Below, piece by piece: positions 1 through 9,695 of a stretch of 64,000 bases of DNA (positions within the stretch are counted from its first letter, which is position 1; each line of letters starts with the position of its first letter). Below the pieces are notes generated by a model. That model was not told where the DNA came from. It made no database searches and worked only from the letters and a program-made list of their open reading frames with translations. Origin of the DNA: Rhodothermales bacterium (GTDB lineage: Bacteria; Bacteroidota; Rhodothermia; Rhodothermales; UBA10348); assembly GCA_040221055.1 (NCBI GenBank), contig JAVJVN010000009.1:282257-346256 (forward strand). Direction: 5' to 3'. The position numbers were made by a program, and so were the translations under genes.

Positions 1-68
1 TCGCGGTTGCCGAATTGTACCGGACCCGTCCGGACTTCTTCACGGACGAACAGGAGCAAGCCCGATGA
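1..68 (+). CDS. C-terminal end of an unidentified upstream gene (partial)
   Basis: An open frame enters from the left edge and ends at the TGA at 66-68. The last residues read ...AELYRTRPDFFTDEQEQAR. The stop overlaps the ATG of the next gene in an ATGA arrangement, which is typical of translationally coupled genes in one operon and is the main reason to believe the frame. The 21 visible residues are too few to name a family. Context suggests another polysaccharide-cluster protein, but that is inference. Confidence 0.5.
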   Translation, partial: AVAELYRTRPDFFTDEQEQAR

Positions 69-868
69 GTACCCGGCCACACATAGCAACCGGTCCTCCC
101 GGCGGGAGTCGTCACATCCTTGGGATGCGCGTGGACGCGGGCACCTACGCCAGCATGGCCGACCGAATCGTGGACTGGGGAAGCCGGAACGCGTCCAGAT
201 ATGTGTGCGTGGCGAATGTCCACATGGTCATGGAAACCGTGGATTCCGCCGATTTCCGCCGTGTCGTGAACGAGGCGGACCTGGTGACCAGTGACGGGGT
301 GCCGTTGGTGTGGGCACTCCATGCGCTGGGCATACCGGCTGCGGAACGCGTCTACGGGCCCACCCTCGTCCTCGAAATCTGTGCGCGTGCGGAGCAAGGC
401 GGCATCCCGATCGCCCTGTATGGGGGCACCCCTGACCGCCTGGCGGCTTTCACGGCCTTTCTTGCGCGTACGTACCCCCGGTTGGTCGTGGCCGCGGCCA
501 TTGCCCCACCTTTCCGCCCTTTGACGCCCGAGGAAGACGAGGCGCATACGGCCGAACTGGCGGCCTCCGGAGCCGGAATCACGTTCGTAGGCATTGGTTG
601 CCCGAAGCAGGAACGATGGATGGCCGCCCACAGGGGACGGATACCGAGCACCATGGTCGGCGTCGGCGCGGCGTTCGACTTCCACTCGGGTACCGTCCGC
701 CAGGCACCTCCATTCCTGCAGCGGTTGGGTCTTGAATGGCTGTTCCGCCTGCTCATGGAGCCCCGGCGCTTGTGGAAACGGTACCTGAAGCACAATCCGC
801 GGTTCGTCGTGGGATTCGCACACCAACTCCTGCGTGAACGGACCCTGTCCCACGAGGCATCGGCATGA
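65..868 (+). CDS. WecG/TagA/CpsF-family glycosyltransferase
   Basis: This 267-residue protein matches the usual size and layout of the GT26 family, which adds a ManNAc-type sugar to a lipid-linked acceptor at the inner membrane. Family hallmarks visible are TSDGVPLVW in the N-terminal half, YGGTPDRL, FVGIGCPKQERW and GVGAAFDFHSG, followed by a basic C-terminal segment (EPRRLWKRYLKHNPRF) expected to touch the membrane. The ATG overlaps the previous stop (ATGA), and the stop overlaps the next ATG in the same way, so three genes look coupled. The residues before the second Met (MRVDAG) are less family-like and the true start could be there. The donor and acceptor sugars cannot be told from sequence. 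Confidence 0.9.
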   Translation: MSTRPHIATGPPGGSRHILGMRVDAGTYASMADRIVDWGSRNASRYVCVANVHMVMETVDSADFRRVVNEADLVTSDGVPLVWALHALGIPAAERVYGPTLVLEICARAEQGGIPIALYGGTPDRLAAFTAFLARTYPRLVVAAAIAPPFRPLTPEEDEAHTAELAASGAGITFVGIGCPKQERWMAAHRGRIPSTMVGVGAAFDFHSGTVRQAPPFLQRLGLEWLFRLLMEPRRLWKRYLKHNPRFVVGFAHQLLRERTLSHEASA

Positions 869-3642
869 AGGTGCTCATTGTCCACAATACGTACCGGTTT
901 CCTGGCGGAGAAGACGTGGTTGTCGAATCGGACCTGCATCGACTCCGGGACGCGGGACATACGGTCGACCTGTGGACGGTAGGGAACGATGCGCTGCGCG
1001 ATGCGCCATCACCGGCCCTCGCTGCCAACACCATCTGGAACCGGTCGATGCGCCGCGAAGCCTTCAATCGGGTGCGTGCACACGGCTATGACGTGGTCCA
1101 CGTCCACAACACCATGCCGCGCTTTTCGCCGGCCATCCTGGGTGGATTCCGGGAAGCCGGTGCCGCCGTGGTCCAGTCCCTGCACAACTACCGGCTGGTG
1201 TGTCCGGCGGGCACCCTGTTCCGCGACGGCCGCGTATGTACGGATTGTACGGCGACGTCCACACGGTGGCCCGCTGTCGCGCACGGGTGTTATCGGGATT
1301 CCCGTCCGGCAAGTGCCGTTGTCGCCGCCATGCTGGGCTTCCATGAAGCCCGGGGGACCTGGACGAATGACGTGGATGCCTTCGTCGCCGTATCGGGGTT
1401 CGTGCGGGATGTGCTCGCGGACGGCGGACTTCCCGCAGAACGTATCCATGTGCTGCCCAACTCGTTGGGAGACTTGCCTCCTGTATTGCCCGAGGAGAGC
1501 AGCACCGAACCATCAGGGTCCGTCACCGACGGGTCTGCGGACCGCGTGCTCTTCGCCGGTCGGCTCGTGGCGGAAAAAGGAATTCCGGAACTGCTGGCCG
1601 CGTGGCAGGGCGTGGCCGCGTCGGGCGGCCCTCCCCGTACGCTGGTCATCCTCGGCGATGGCCCCCTGCGCGACGAGGTCGAGCAGGCCGCGCGCACCTT
1701 GGACGGCACGGCGTGGCCCATCGATTTCAGAGGGCAGGTGGACCGACACGCATTGCTCGACGCCATGGCTCATTCGGCGTGGACCATTGTACCGTCCCGC
1801 TGGCATGAACCGTTCGGCATGGTGGCCATCGAAAGCCTTGCCATGGGCACACCGGTCCTGGTGACACCGGTCGGCGGCCTGGCCGAATTGGCTGAACAGA
1901 TGCCGGGCGTCCGCTTGGCAGGTGAAGATCTGGCTGCCAGTCTCCAGGAAGTCCTGGAATCAGGGACGGAAACGTGGAAGGCCCGCGCGGAGCGTGCCCG
2001 GGCTGCCCGCGACCGGTTCTCGAGTGCGCGCGGGCTGGAACGGCTGGAGGAAATCTACCGGGCGGCCCGCGCGCGCCTTGCGGCGTTCGCGCCGCTTGTG
2101 GCGATCGCAGGCCTGCTCCTGTTTGCGGCGGTCCCATTCGCGCAGGCAGCGCCGCCCCAACAAAAGGTCATCTATATCGATGCAGATGCCGCGGAGGGTG
2201 GAAATGGCTCGGCGGTGACGCCATTCCGGACGTTCCATGAGGCCTTGGCCATCGGCCAGCCGGGCCCCGGCGATACGCTCCGGGTACACCCCGGCATCTA
2301 CCGGGAGTCCATTCGTCCTGCGTTGGGCGGTGCATCGGCTGACGCCCGCTTGGCCATTGTGGCCGTGGAACCGGGTACGGCCATCGTGTCGGGCGCGGAT
2401 ATCCTGCCCGGCGACTGGTTCGAGATGCGGGACGCAGAGTGGATCCTGACGGGCATGGCGGGCGCGGCCGACACGTCCCTGGACGTGCGGCCGCGCCCCG
2501 AGCAGCTGTTCGTGGATGACATGGCCTACCGACATGTCGGTGCCGAGGGCCAGGCCGAGCCGGGAACGTTCCGCCTGGAGCGGAGCGCCGGACAGACCGT
2601 ACTCGTGGTCACCCCCCTTCCGGAACACACCTCCGGCTGGGTGCAGCGTCGAATGGAGTGGGCTGTCCGGGGACAGCTTTTTGAACCGCAGCCCTCGACC
2701 GTCCATGGGCCTGCAGGGGACACTTCGAACACGCCCTGCCGCCCGGCCCGGTCCCCGGGCTGGTACCACGTGGAAGGCCTCGTATTCGAGCGCGCCGCCA
2801 ACGCGCTTCAGGTCGGCGCCGTATGCGCAGGCAGCGAAGGCAGTCGCTTCGTGAACATCGAGGTCCGGCAGACCGCATCGGTGGGCATGTATGTGCACGG
2901 CATCCATCACGAAATACAGGGCTCCCGGTTCAACCACAACGGCCAGGCCGGACTGAACGGGCGATGTACCGGATGCCGCATCACGGATAACCGGACGTCT
3001 GACAACAATTGGAAGCGCATCAATCCGCTCTGGGAAGCGGGCGGTGGCAAATGGACGCAGACGTTCAATACGGTATTCCGCCGGCATGTATCGACCGACA
3101 ATGAAGGTCCCGGGCTGTGGCTGGATGAGACAAACGAGGCCAACCGGATAGAGGACGGTTTCTTCGACAACAACCTGCTGGCCGGAATCCTGCTCGAACT
3201 GAGGACGACACGGACCGAGGTCACGGGCAATCACGTCCGGCGTACCCGCCGACACGAATGGAGTGGAGCTGGCATCCTGGTTCAGGCGGCATCGGACAAC
3301 ACATTGCAAGGCAACCGGATAGAGAATAACGACGGAGCAGGAATCTGGCTTCGTGGCGACCATCGGGCCCCGGACGGCGGGTCGGTCATCCAGGGCAACG
3401 TACTCATGGACAACGTCCGCGTGCCGGGAAATGACTTCTCGGAGATCTCCATCGTGGCCGATTCGACGCAGGAATTCACGTCCATTCGCATGCGGGACAA
3501 TGAAATCCACAACCTGGCCGCTCCCGGGTATTTCTTCCGGATCCGCGATGCAGACGTTCGTCATACCGGGAATGATGAGTCCGCATTTGAGACAATCCGG
3601 CAATCCCTCGCGTCCGGAACGGCTCATTTGCCACCCGATTGA
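865..3642 (+). CDS. GT4 glycosyltransferase fused to an exported right-handed beta-helix domain
   Basis: A single 925-residue frame carries two proteins' worth of sequence. Residues 1 to about 400 are a GT4 glycosyltransferase with GGEDVVVE near the N terminus, NYRLVCPAG and a CTDC pair, VAEKGIPELL, and the EPFGMVAIE motif of the nucleotide-sugar site. Residues about 404-428 are a hydrophobic stretch ending in AQA, shaped like a signal peptide after arginines. Residues 429-925 are a parallel beta-helix that opens YIDADAAEGGNGSAVTPFRT and has many N-rich turns (LQGNRIENNDGAGIWL). An in-frame GTG at 2098 could start a separate secreted protein, so this may be two genes with a lost stop. If fused, the transferase would be cytoplasmic and the helix exported. 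Confidence 0.8.
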   Translation: MKVLIVHNTYRFPGGEDVVVESDLHRLRDAGHTVDLWTVGNDALRDAPSPALAANTIWNRSMRREAFNRVRAHGYDVVHVHNTMPRFSPAILGGFREAGAAVVQSLHNYRLVCPAGTLFRDGRVCTDCTATSTRWPAVAHGCYRDSRPASAVVAAMLGFHEARGTWTNDVDAFVAVSGFVRDVLADGGLPAERIHVLPNSLGDLPPVLPEESSTEPSGSVTDGSADRVLFAGRLVAEKGIPELLAAWQGVAASGGPPRTLVILGDGPLRDEVEQAARTLDGTAWPIDFRGQVDRHALLDAMAHSAWTIVPSRWHEPFGMVAIESLAMGTPVLVTPVGGLAELAEQMPGVRLAGEDLAASLQEVLESGTETWKARAERARAARDRFSSARGLERLEEIYRAARARLAAFAPLVAIAGLLLFAAVPFAQAAPPQQKVIYIDADAAEGGNGSAVTPFRTFHEALAIGQPGPGDTLRVHPGIYRESIRPALGGASADARLAIVAVEPGTAIVSGADILPGDWFEMRDAEWILTGMAGAADTSLDVRPRPEQLFVDDMAYRHVGAEGQAEPGTFRLERSAGQTVLVVTPLPEHTSGWVQRRMEWAVRGQLFEPQPSTVHGPAGDTSNTPCRPARSPGWYHVEGLVFERAANALQVGAVCAGSEGSRFVNIEVRQTASVGMYVHGIHHEIQGSRFNHNGQAGLNGRCTGCRITDNRTSDNNWKRINPLWEAGGGKWTQTFNTVFRRHVSTDNEGPGLWLDETNEANRIEDGFFDNNLLAGILLELRTTRTEVTGNHVRRTRRHEWSGAGILVQAASDNTLQGNRIENNDGAGIWLRGDHRAPDGGSVIQGNVLMDNVRVPGNDFSEISIVADSTQEFTSIRMRDNEIHNLAAPGYFFRIRDADVRHTGNDESAFETIRQSLASGTAHLPPD

Positions 3643-3688
3643 GCTCACAAGCAAAACCACCAATGTTTGGCATGATTCTGGAGTTCCG

Positions 3689-5245
3689 ATGAACAAACCC
3701 ACACAATCCTCACCCCCCATGCAACTGCTGGTTCGCAATCGACCCGTCCGGAAGGGATCGGCCAATGACTGTCTCGTCCAGAATGTCGAAGTCTCCGACT
3801 ACATGATTGCCGAGAGCATTGCGGCCCATTCCTCGAAGGGCCGTCATACCTCTGCGTTGTCGTTCGAGTATCGACGCATTTACAATTCGATTGCACTCGC
3901 CCTGGGCGACATCCTTGCCCTGACGGCGGCGCTCTACATTACCGGAGCGCTCCGGTATGCTCTCCTGGGTGAGCCTTTGTACCAGTGGTGGCTGCAACTG
4001 ATTGTCCCCGTGTGGCTGCTGGCCTCCTTCGCCGCCCGACTGTATCCCGGATGGGGAATGGGCGCGGTCGAAGAACTTCGACGCCATGTGCTTACCCTGA
4101 CGTCCGTATTCACGATGGCCGCCGTGCTGTTGTTCTTCACCCAGCTCGGAGCCGAAACCAGCCGATTCGCCATTGCCACCAGTTTCCTGCTCAGTCTGGG
4201 GCTGGTGCCGGGCGTCCGGCGCATTGTCAAATATCTGCTGGTGCGCTCCGGACAGTACGGGCTGCCGACGGTCATTTATGGTGCGGGCAAGGCGGGTCGT
4301 GATTTGGTCCGGTCCCTCGATGAAGACCGTGGACTTGGATACACCCCCGTCGCTTTCCTGGATGACCACCCCGCTTACTGGGGGGCGCACCTGCGTGGCA
4401 TTCCCGTCCTGGGCGACACGAACCTGGTCCTGCCGGACGCCCAGGTGGCCATCCTGGCCATGCCGGACGTGGAAAACGACTTCCGCCGGCACCTGCTGGA
4501 CGGTCCCCTCTCCTACTATCGTCACGTCATCATCCTGCCGGATCTGAACGATCTGCCGTCGCTTTGGGTCGGCACCATCGACATGGGCGGCACGCTCGGA
4601 CTCAAGATCTCCCTGAATCTGGCCGATCCGGTCTCCCGGTTCGTAAAGCGCTTCTTTGACGTGTCTGCCACCGTACTGTCGGCTCCGTTCTGGCTCCCGT
4701 TGGTGGCTTTGCTGTCCGGGCTCATCTGGCTGGAAGACCGGAAAAACCCCTTCTTCCTGCAGGACCGCGTAGGCCGCGACGGCAAACCGTTCCGGACCTG
4801 GAAATTCCGGACCATGGTCACGGATGCCGATCGTGCGTTGCGGGATGCCCTGGCCGCAGACGCGGCGCTCAAGGCCGAATGGGACGCGAACTTCAAACTC
4901 CGCAATGATCCGCGCATAACCCGGGTCGGCCGTCTACTTCGCAAGACGTCGCTCGACGAAATTCCCCAGCTGTTCAACGTGCTGGGAGGGTCGATGTCCC
5001 TCGTCGGACCACGTCCCCTTCCGGACTATCACGACCAGGAAGTTGATGCCCGGGTCCAGCACCTGCGTCGCCGGGTCCGCCCGGGCATGACCGGGTTGTG
5101 GCAGGTGTCCGGTCGATCCGATATCGGGACCGATGGAATGGAGCAATATGATTCGTATTATGTGCGCAATTGGTCCATCTGGCTTGATATCGTGCTGATC
5201 ACCCGCACATTCCAGGCCGTCATCCGGTCATCCGGCGCCTATTGA
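3689..5245 (+). CDS. Exopolysaccharide polyprenyl-phosphate sugar phosphotransferase (WbaP/WcaJ type)
   Basis: This 518-residue membrane enzyme would start polysaccharide assembly by moving a sugar-1-phosphate onto undecaprenyl phosphate. The N-terminal third has four to five membrane segments. A Rossmann-like domain follows (VIYGAGKAGRDLVRSL), then another membrane helix and the bacterial sugar transferase domain with FRTWKFRTM, DPRITRVGRLLRKTSLDE, SLVGPRPLP and the C-terminal GLWQVSGRS. The ATG at 3689 is chosen because GGAG sits at the right distance and the domain starts normally from there; the frame is open further upstream but reads into the previous gene. It lies 46 bases after the glycosyltransferase fusion and probably shares its operon. 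Confidence 0.93.
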   Translation: MNKPTQSSPPMQLLVRNRPVRKGSANDCLVQNVEVSDYMIAESIAAHSSKGRHTSALSFEYRRIYNSIALALGDILALTAALYITGALRYALLGEPLYQWWLQLIVPVWLLASFAARLYPGWGMGAVEELRRHVLTLTSVFTMAAVLLFFTQLGAETSRFAIATSFLLSLGLVPGVRRIVKYLLVRSGQYGLPTVIYGAGKAGRDLVRSLDEDRGLGYTPVAFLDDHPAYWGAHLRGIPVLGDTNLVLPDAQVAILAMPDVENDFRRHLLDGPLSYYRHVIILPDLNDLPSLWVGTIDMGGTLGLKISLNLADPVSRFVKRFFDVSATVLSAPFWLPLVALLSGLIWLEDRKNPFFLQDRVGRDGKPFRTWKFRTMVTDADRALRDALAADAALKAEWDANFKLRNDPRITRVGRLLRKTSLDEIPQLFNVLGGSMSLVGPRPLPDYHDQEVDARVQHLRRRVRPGMTGLWQVSGRSDIGTDGMEQYDSYYVRNWSIWLDIVLITRTFQAVIRSSGAY

Positions 5246-5342
5246 TGCCGGGCGTGGAACCGTGAATATCCGCCGGGCGGATCCTGGGTCCATCGCGTGC
5301 GTTGGTCCAACCCGACATCCTTCCTCCAAGCCTGCGCGGTTC

Positions 5343-6521
5343 ATGTCAAACGCACCCTCGGCCGATGCGCCAACCCAGTCGCTCCTCAAACGGATTGACT
5401 GGACCAACACGCTCTTCATTGGCGGCTATCATCTGGCCCTCTTCATCCTGCTGCCCATCTATCTGATGGACACCATGCCGTCGTGGACCCTTATCCTGGG
5501 TTCGTGGGCGCTCTGGACGCTGTCCCTCATGGCGATCACGACCGGGTATCACCGGCTGTATTCGCACCGGACATACAACACCAATCGCTGGATTGAGTCG
5601 GTACTGCTGTTTTTCGGTACCATGGCCACCCAGGGGAGTGTGCTCCAGTGGTCGTCGGACCACCGCATGCATCACAAGCACGTGGACTCCGACAACGATC
5701 CATACAACGTCGAAAAGGGCTTCTGGCATGCCCATATGTTGTGGATGTTTACCGGACGCCGCGAAGTTCATGAGCGGTGGGTGCACGACCTCATCAAGGA
5801 CCCTGTCCTCCGCTTCCAGCACAAGCACTTCGCTGTACTCATGGTTGCCGCGAACGCCGTGGCCGTTCTCGGACTCTGGGCCCTGACCGGCGACCTGCTG
5901 GGCGCGTTCGTCATCGGCTTCCTCCTGCGTCTGTTCCTCGTCCACCACTGCACGTGGTTCATCAACTCGTTGGCGCACATGTGGGGATCCAAACCGTATT
6001 CCACCGAGCATTCGGCCGTCAACAATTTCATCCTCTCCTTCCTGACGTTCGGAGAAGGGTACCACAACTACCACCACACGTTCGCCGGTGATTACCGCAA
6101 CGGCGTGCGTTGGTACCAGTTCGACCCGCCCAAGTACGTCATCTGGATCCTGAACAAGTTCGGCTTGGCCCGGGACCTCAAGCAGGTGAACCATCTGACC
6201 ATCCGACGCAAGTTGATCAAGGCCGATCTGGACATGCTCGTTGCCCACGTCAAGTCGCTCGGTCAGCATCATCATGACGTCCTGGTCCACCGCGCCGAGG
6301 AAATGGCGGCCGAATTGACGGCCAAATACACCGCCCTCAAGACCGCATCGGACGCCTATCAGGATGCCAAGAAGCGGAAGGACGAGGAAATGGTGGTGCT
6401 CCGGGCTCGCATCAAGGAACTGAAGCAGTCACTCGGTTCGGACTTGAACCGTTGGAAGGACTTTGTCAATGAGACGCTGGAAATGAAGCCAGCCCTGGAG
6501 CCCGCCCGTCAGCGGGCCTGA
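5343..6521 (+). CDS. Acyl-CoA/acyl-lipid desaturase with C-terminal coiled-coil tail
   Basis: A 392-residue membrane di-iron desaturase that would introduce a double bond into fatty-acyl chains. The three histidine boxes are present: HRLYSH at 70-75, HRMHH at 107-111 and HNYHH at 241-245, with hydrophobic segments between them as in delta-9 desaturases. Residues about 300-392 form a charged, predicted coiled-coil extension (AEEMAAELTAKYTALKTA onward) that extends past the usual catalytic core. ATG 5343 is preferred; a GTG start at 5262 would add 27 residues of unconvincing sequence. Its stop lies 6 bases from the stop of the convergent addA-like gene, so the two share a tail-to-tail junction. 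Confidence 0.92.
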   Translation: MSNAPSADAPTQSLLKRIDWTNTLFIGGYHLALFILLPIYLMDTMPSWTLILGSWALWTLSLMAITTGYHRLYSHRTYNTNRWIESVLLFFGTMATQGSVLQWSSDHRMHHKHVDSDNDPYNVEKGFWHAHMLWMFTGRREVHERWVHDLIKDPVLRFQHKHFAVLMVAANAVAVLGLWALTGDLLGAFVIGFLLRLFLVHHCTWFINSLAHMWGSKPYSTEHSAVNNFILSFLTFGEGYHNYHHTFAGDYRNGVRWYQFDPPKYVIWILNKFGLARDLKQVNHLTIRRKLIKADLDMLVAHVKSLGQHHHDVLVHRAEEMAAELTAKYTALKTASDAYQDAKKRKDEEMVVLRARIKELKQSLGSDLNRWKDFVNETLEMKPALEPARQRA

Positions 6522-6527
6522 TCCGGG

Positions 6528-9500
6528 TCAGGACGCTTCTTCCTGAACAGGAACAAGCCTGTTCAACCACGTCGACCAGAGGCAGGCCTCCACGTCGTCG
6601 TCGTCGAACATGTTACGCCAGCAGGTCACGTATGTCCGGATCTGGGGGCCGTGTAGGGCCACCAGGTCCCGCGCCTCCTGTCGATCGGTCTTGAAGTCCA
6701 CCAGCGTCCACTTCGAACCCCGTCGAAGGGCCAGGTCCACGGTGCCGGAAACCACCTGGACCATGTCGCCATCGGTGGCCAGCCCGGTCGTGAAAGGTAC
6801 CTCCACCAGCACATCCTGGGCCTCCCGGATGAGGGCCCATAGCGGGCCATCCAGCAGTCCCCGGGCCGCGGCCAGCATGCCGTCGTCGTATGACGGCAGC
6901 CACTCCGGCTGGGCATGGAACGACTGGATATGGTCGCGGACCGCAGCGCTGTCGGGGACCTGTTCCCGCTGATTGACCAACCATTCAAACATGGTGTGGA
7001 CGGCCTGGCCGAAGAGCTTGCCACCGGGTCCATGCCCTTCCGGGATGAAGGCGCGTTCCCCGAGTGCATGGCCTGCGGAAAGTGCGCCCAGGTCACTTGG
7101 TCGGACCACCCGGTACCGTTCCCTGGACAACAACTGGATGCGCGCCCGACGCGCATCCAATACCGCCTGGGCGTTGGCCCACACCGAGGTGGCCGGGGAC
7201 GGCCGATCATCCCGGACGCCCGGCGTCTGCGCGGAGATCAGGATGGGTCCTTCAGCACTCCGCTCCAGTGCGCCGGAAAGCGTATTCCAGTACCCGGCGC
7301 GCCCCGTGCCCCGTACGGTGACCACGAGCCGCTCGACAGCCCGCGTGCACGCCACGTACAGCAGACGCACCGCCTCGGCATCCTGGAAGGCCTGCTCCGT
7401 CGACCGGATGTCCGGCCAATTCCGGGGCGCAAAGCGGACGACGGGTGAGAATCCATGCCGCTCCACGACGGGAAGGACCACCCGCGCGGATTCGGACGTC
7501 GAATCGAAATGGCAATCCGGCGTCCGGGCAGATACATGGCTCGGATTCGCCAGGAAGACCGTCCGTGCCTGCAGGCCCTTGGCCCCGTGCACCGTCATGA
7601 TCCGGATGTCCGATAGTCCCGATTTCCGGCTGGTGTGGAGCGGAATCTTCTGCGCGTCGTCCCGGGCGGCCTGCAGCAGGCCGAGCGCGTGCAGCCAGGA
7701 TTTTCCCGCCGCTTCCACATCCCGGAACAGCGCCAGAATCCGCTGCAACATGCCCGTATCCACATCCGCCGTCGATCGCGTCGACAGGAAGAGCCACCAG
7801 TCCTGCTCCCAGGCTATCCTGGAGAGTGCCGCATGGGGCCCATGGTCGTGCAGGACGGACGCCATGCCGTCCAGTCGCGCCAGTGCCGCTTGCACCGCGA
7901 CGCTGCCTTCGGTAGCCCAATCGAGCAATTCCCGGTCGGAGACCCCCACCATCGGGGAACGAAGCGCGCTGACCTGGGCCAGCAGATCGTGGGGCGATGC
8001 CGCATATTCCAGGATGCTGCACACACTGGCCAACACATCCGACCCGCCGGTGGACGTGCCTCCCGATACCGATACCGGCAGACCCGCCATGGACAACTCA
8101 GCCACATACACGGAAATGCGTTTGGCGGTCCGCATGAGGATGAGGAAGTCCCCGGGTTCCGCCCGGCCTGCGTCCACGTCATCCTTGATCATGCGTGCAA
8201 TGGTCCGGGCCTCATTCCGGGCCTCCTCCTGGGCGGACATCTTGCCGTCGTAGGTCATCCACTCGACCCGGGAAGCATCCGTGTCGGGCCGGAAAGGCAG
8301 CAACGGCTGCCAGGGGGCCTGATGGTTGCTTTCCGTGAAGGGTTCAGAAAGGGCCTGATTTATCCACGCACACACCGACGGGGTCGAACGGAAGTTCACC
8401 GTCAACTCCAGGCTGCGCCCGCCCTGATTCACGATGGCCTGTTCGCACAGGCCGAATACCTCGAAATCCGCCCTTCTGAACCGATAGATGGACTGTTTGT
8501 CGTCTCCCACAAGGAACAACCGGCCCGGCAGGAGCGGACTCCGGGACCAGGCTTCCAGATCCGGAGTCCCCGATGCCAGCCAGAACAACATGCGTGCCTG
8601 GGTCGGATCGGTATCCTGGAACTCATCCACCAGCAGGTGGCGGTACAATGCCTGGAACGCCGCCCGGGCTTCTGACGAACGGCCGACCAATTCGGCGGCC
8701 AGGCGAAGGAGGTCATCGTGGGTCAGCCGTCCCGAACGCCGGCGCTCCTGGTCGAACTCCGCCACGGCCTGCTGGACGAAGTACGTAGCCCGAGCGTGCA
8801 CGCGGGCATTCCAGGCCTGGACGGCCGGGCGGACGTGCCGGGCAATCACGTCAACGAAATTGAGAGGCGATTCCTCATGATCCAGCCCGTCCCGGACGCA
8901 TTTCATGAGCGCTTTGGGACGCTGCCACTTGTACAACGTCACCGGTAGCGCATCGCCCTTCTTGTTCAGCAATCCGTCCACCAATTGCAGGACGGCCACT
9001 CTGTCCGCATCCCGGGTGGCATCCATCATCCCATGGACCATCCGCGCCTTGCGCACCCCGGATTGAACCGCATCGGGATCGGGATGGAAGGGCCCGAGGG
9101 TCTCCAGGCCGCGAACCACCTCCATGGCGTGCTCCACGGCCGATTCCAGGTCCATATCATCCCCGACTTCATCCACGACCGGCACCAGATCGCTGTATTC
9201 CGAGACCCGCCGGAAGAGATCCGTGAGCATGTCGTCCGTGCAGCCTGCCGCCGTCAGCTCGTCCAACGCCTGGGACGTATTTGCCCGCGACAGGTAACGC
9301 TGCCAGAACCGTCGCCCGTCTTCCGCTGCATCCTCTGCTTCCAGTTGGATGAAATCGGGTGCAACTCCGATATCGAACGGTCGCTGGCGAAGGAGTCGGG
9401 CACAGAAAGCGTGGATGGTGCCCATGTACAGCTCTTCCGGGAACGCCATGTCCCGTTCCGCAAGCTCGTCGTACAGCCGGACTTTCAACTCGGCGGCCGC

Positions 9501-9695
9501 GAGTCGCGTGAAGGTGATGGCCACAATCGAGGAGGGCGTGACGCCCGATTCCAGGAGGGCGACAATCCGGGAGATGAGTGCAGTGGTCTTTCCGGACCCT
9601 GCACCGGCCCGTACAATCATGTTCGATGCCAGATCCTCGGTAATCATTCGACGATCCGAATGGTCCTCAGGCAAGCGTTCCATGGCATCCGTCAT
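6528..9695 (-). CDS. AddA/RecB-like UvrD-family helicase-nuclease
   Basis: A 1055-residue DNA repair protein predicted to act with the adjacent AddB-like protein in processing double-strand breaks. The helicase part has a Walker A motif AGAGSGKTTAL at 30-40, the Walker B/motif II VDEFQDTDPTQ, GDDKQSIYRFR, and motifs near VMTVHGAKGLQ-type sequence (IRIMTVHGAKGLQARTVF). The C-terminal nuclease has LVDFKTDRQEA, the PD-(D/E)XK core, followed by a QIRTY helix. The start at 9695 is fixed by an ATGA overlap with the stop of the upstream addB-like gene; the frame is open further but only into that gene. Partnership with AddB is inferred from adjacency and domain content. Confidence 0.93.
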   Translation of the reverse strand: MTDAMERLPEDHSDRRMITEDLASNMIVRAGAGSGKTTALISRIVALLESGVTPSSIVAITFTRLAAAELKVRLYDELAERDMAFPEELYMGTIHAFCARLLRQRPFDIGVAPDFIQLEAEDAAEDGRRFWQRYLSRANTSQALDELTAAGCTDDMLTDLFRRVSEYSDLVPVVDEVGDDMDLESAVEHAMEVVRGLETLGPFHPDPDAVQSGVRKARMVHGMMDATRDADRVAVLQLVDGLLNKKGDALPVTLYKWQRPKALMKCVRDGLDHEESPLNFVDVIARHVRPAVQAWNARVHARATYFVQQAVAEFDQERRRSGRLTHDDLLRLAAELVGRSSEARAAFQALYRHLLVDEFQDTDPTQARMLFWLASGTPDLEAWSRSPLLPGRLFLVGDDKQSIYRFRRADFEVFGLCEQAIVNQGGRSLELTVNFRSTPSVCAWINQALSEPFTESNHQAPWQPLLPFRPDTDASRVEWMTYDGKMSAQEEARNEARTIARMIKDDVDAGRAEPGDFLILMRTAKRISVYVAELSMAGLPVSVSGGTSTGGSDVLASVCSILEYAASPHDLLAQVSALRSPMVGVSDRELLDWATEGSVAVQAALARLDGMASVLHDHGPHAALSRIAWEQDWWLFLSTRSTADVDTGMLQRILALFRDVEAAGKSWLHALGLLQAARDDAQKIPLHTSRKSGLSDIRIMTVHGAKGLQARTVFLANPSHVSARTPDCHFDSTSESARVVLPVVERHGFSPVVRFAPRNWPDIRSTEQAFQDAEAVRLLYVACTRAVERLVVTVRGTGRAGYWNTLSGALERSAEGPILISAQTPGVRDDRPSPATSVWANAQAVLDARRARIQLLSRERYRVVRPSDLGALSAGHALGERAFIPEGHGPGGKLFGQAVHTMFEWLVNQREQVPDSAAVRDHIQSFHAQPEWLPSYDDGMLAAARGLLDGPLWALIREAQDVLVEVPFTTGLATDGDMVQVVSGTVDLALRRGSKWTLVDFKTDRQEARDLVALHGPQIRTYVTCWRNMFDDDDVEACLWSTWLNRLVPVQEEAS

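Noticed and set aside
1960-3765. A 601-codon open frame on the minus strand
   Set aside because: It is antisense to the GT4/beta-helix gene, has no recognisable motif and follows from the high GC content of third positions.
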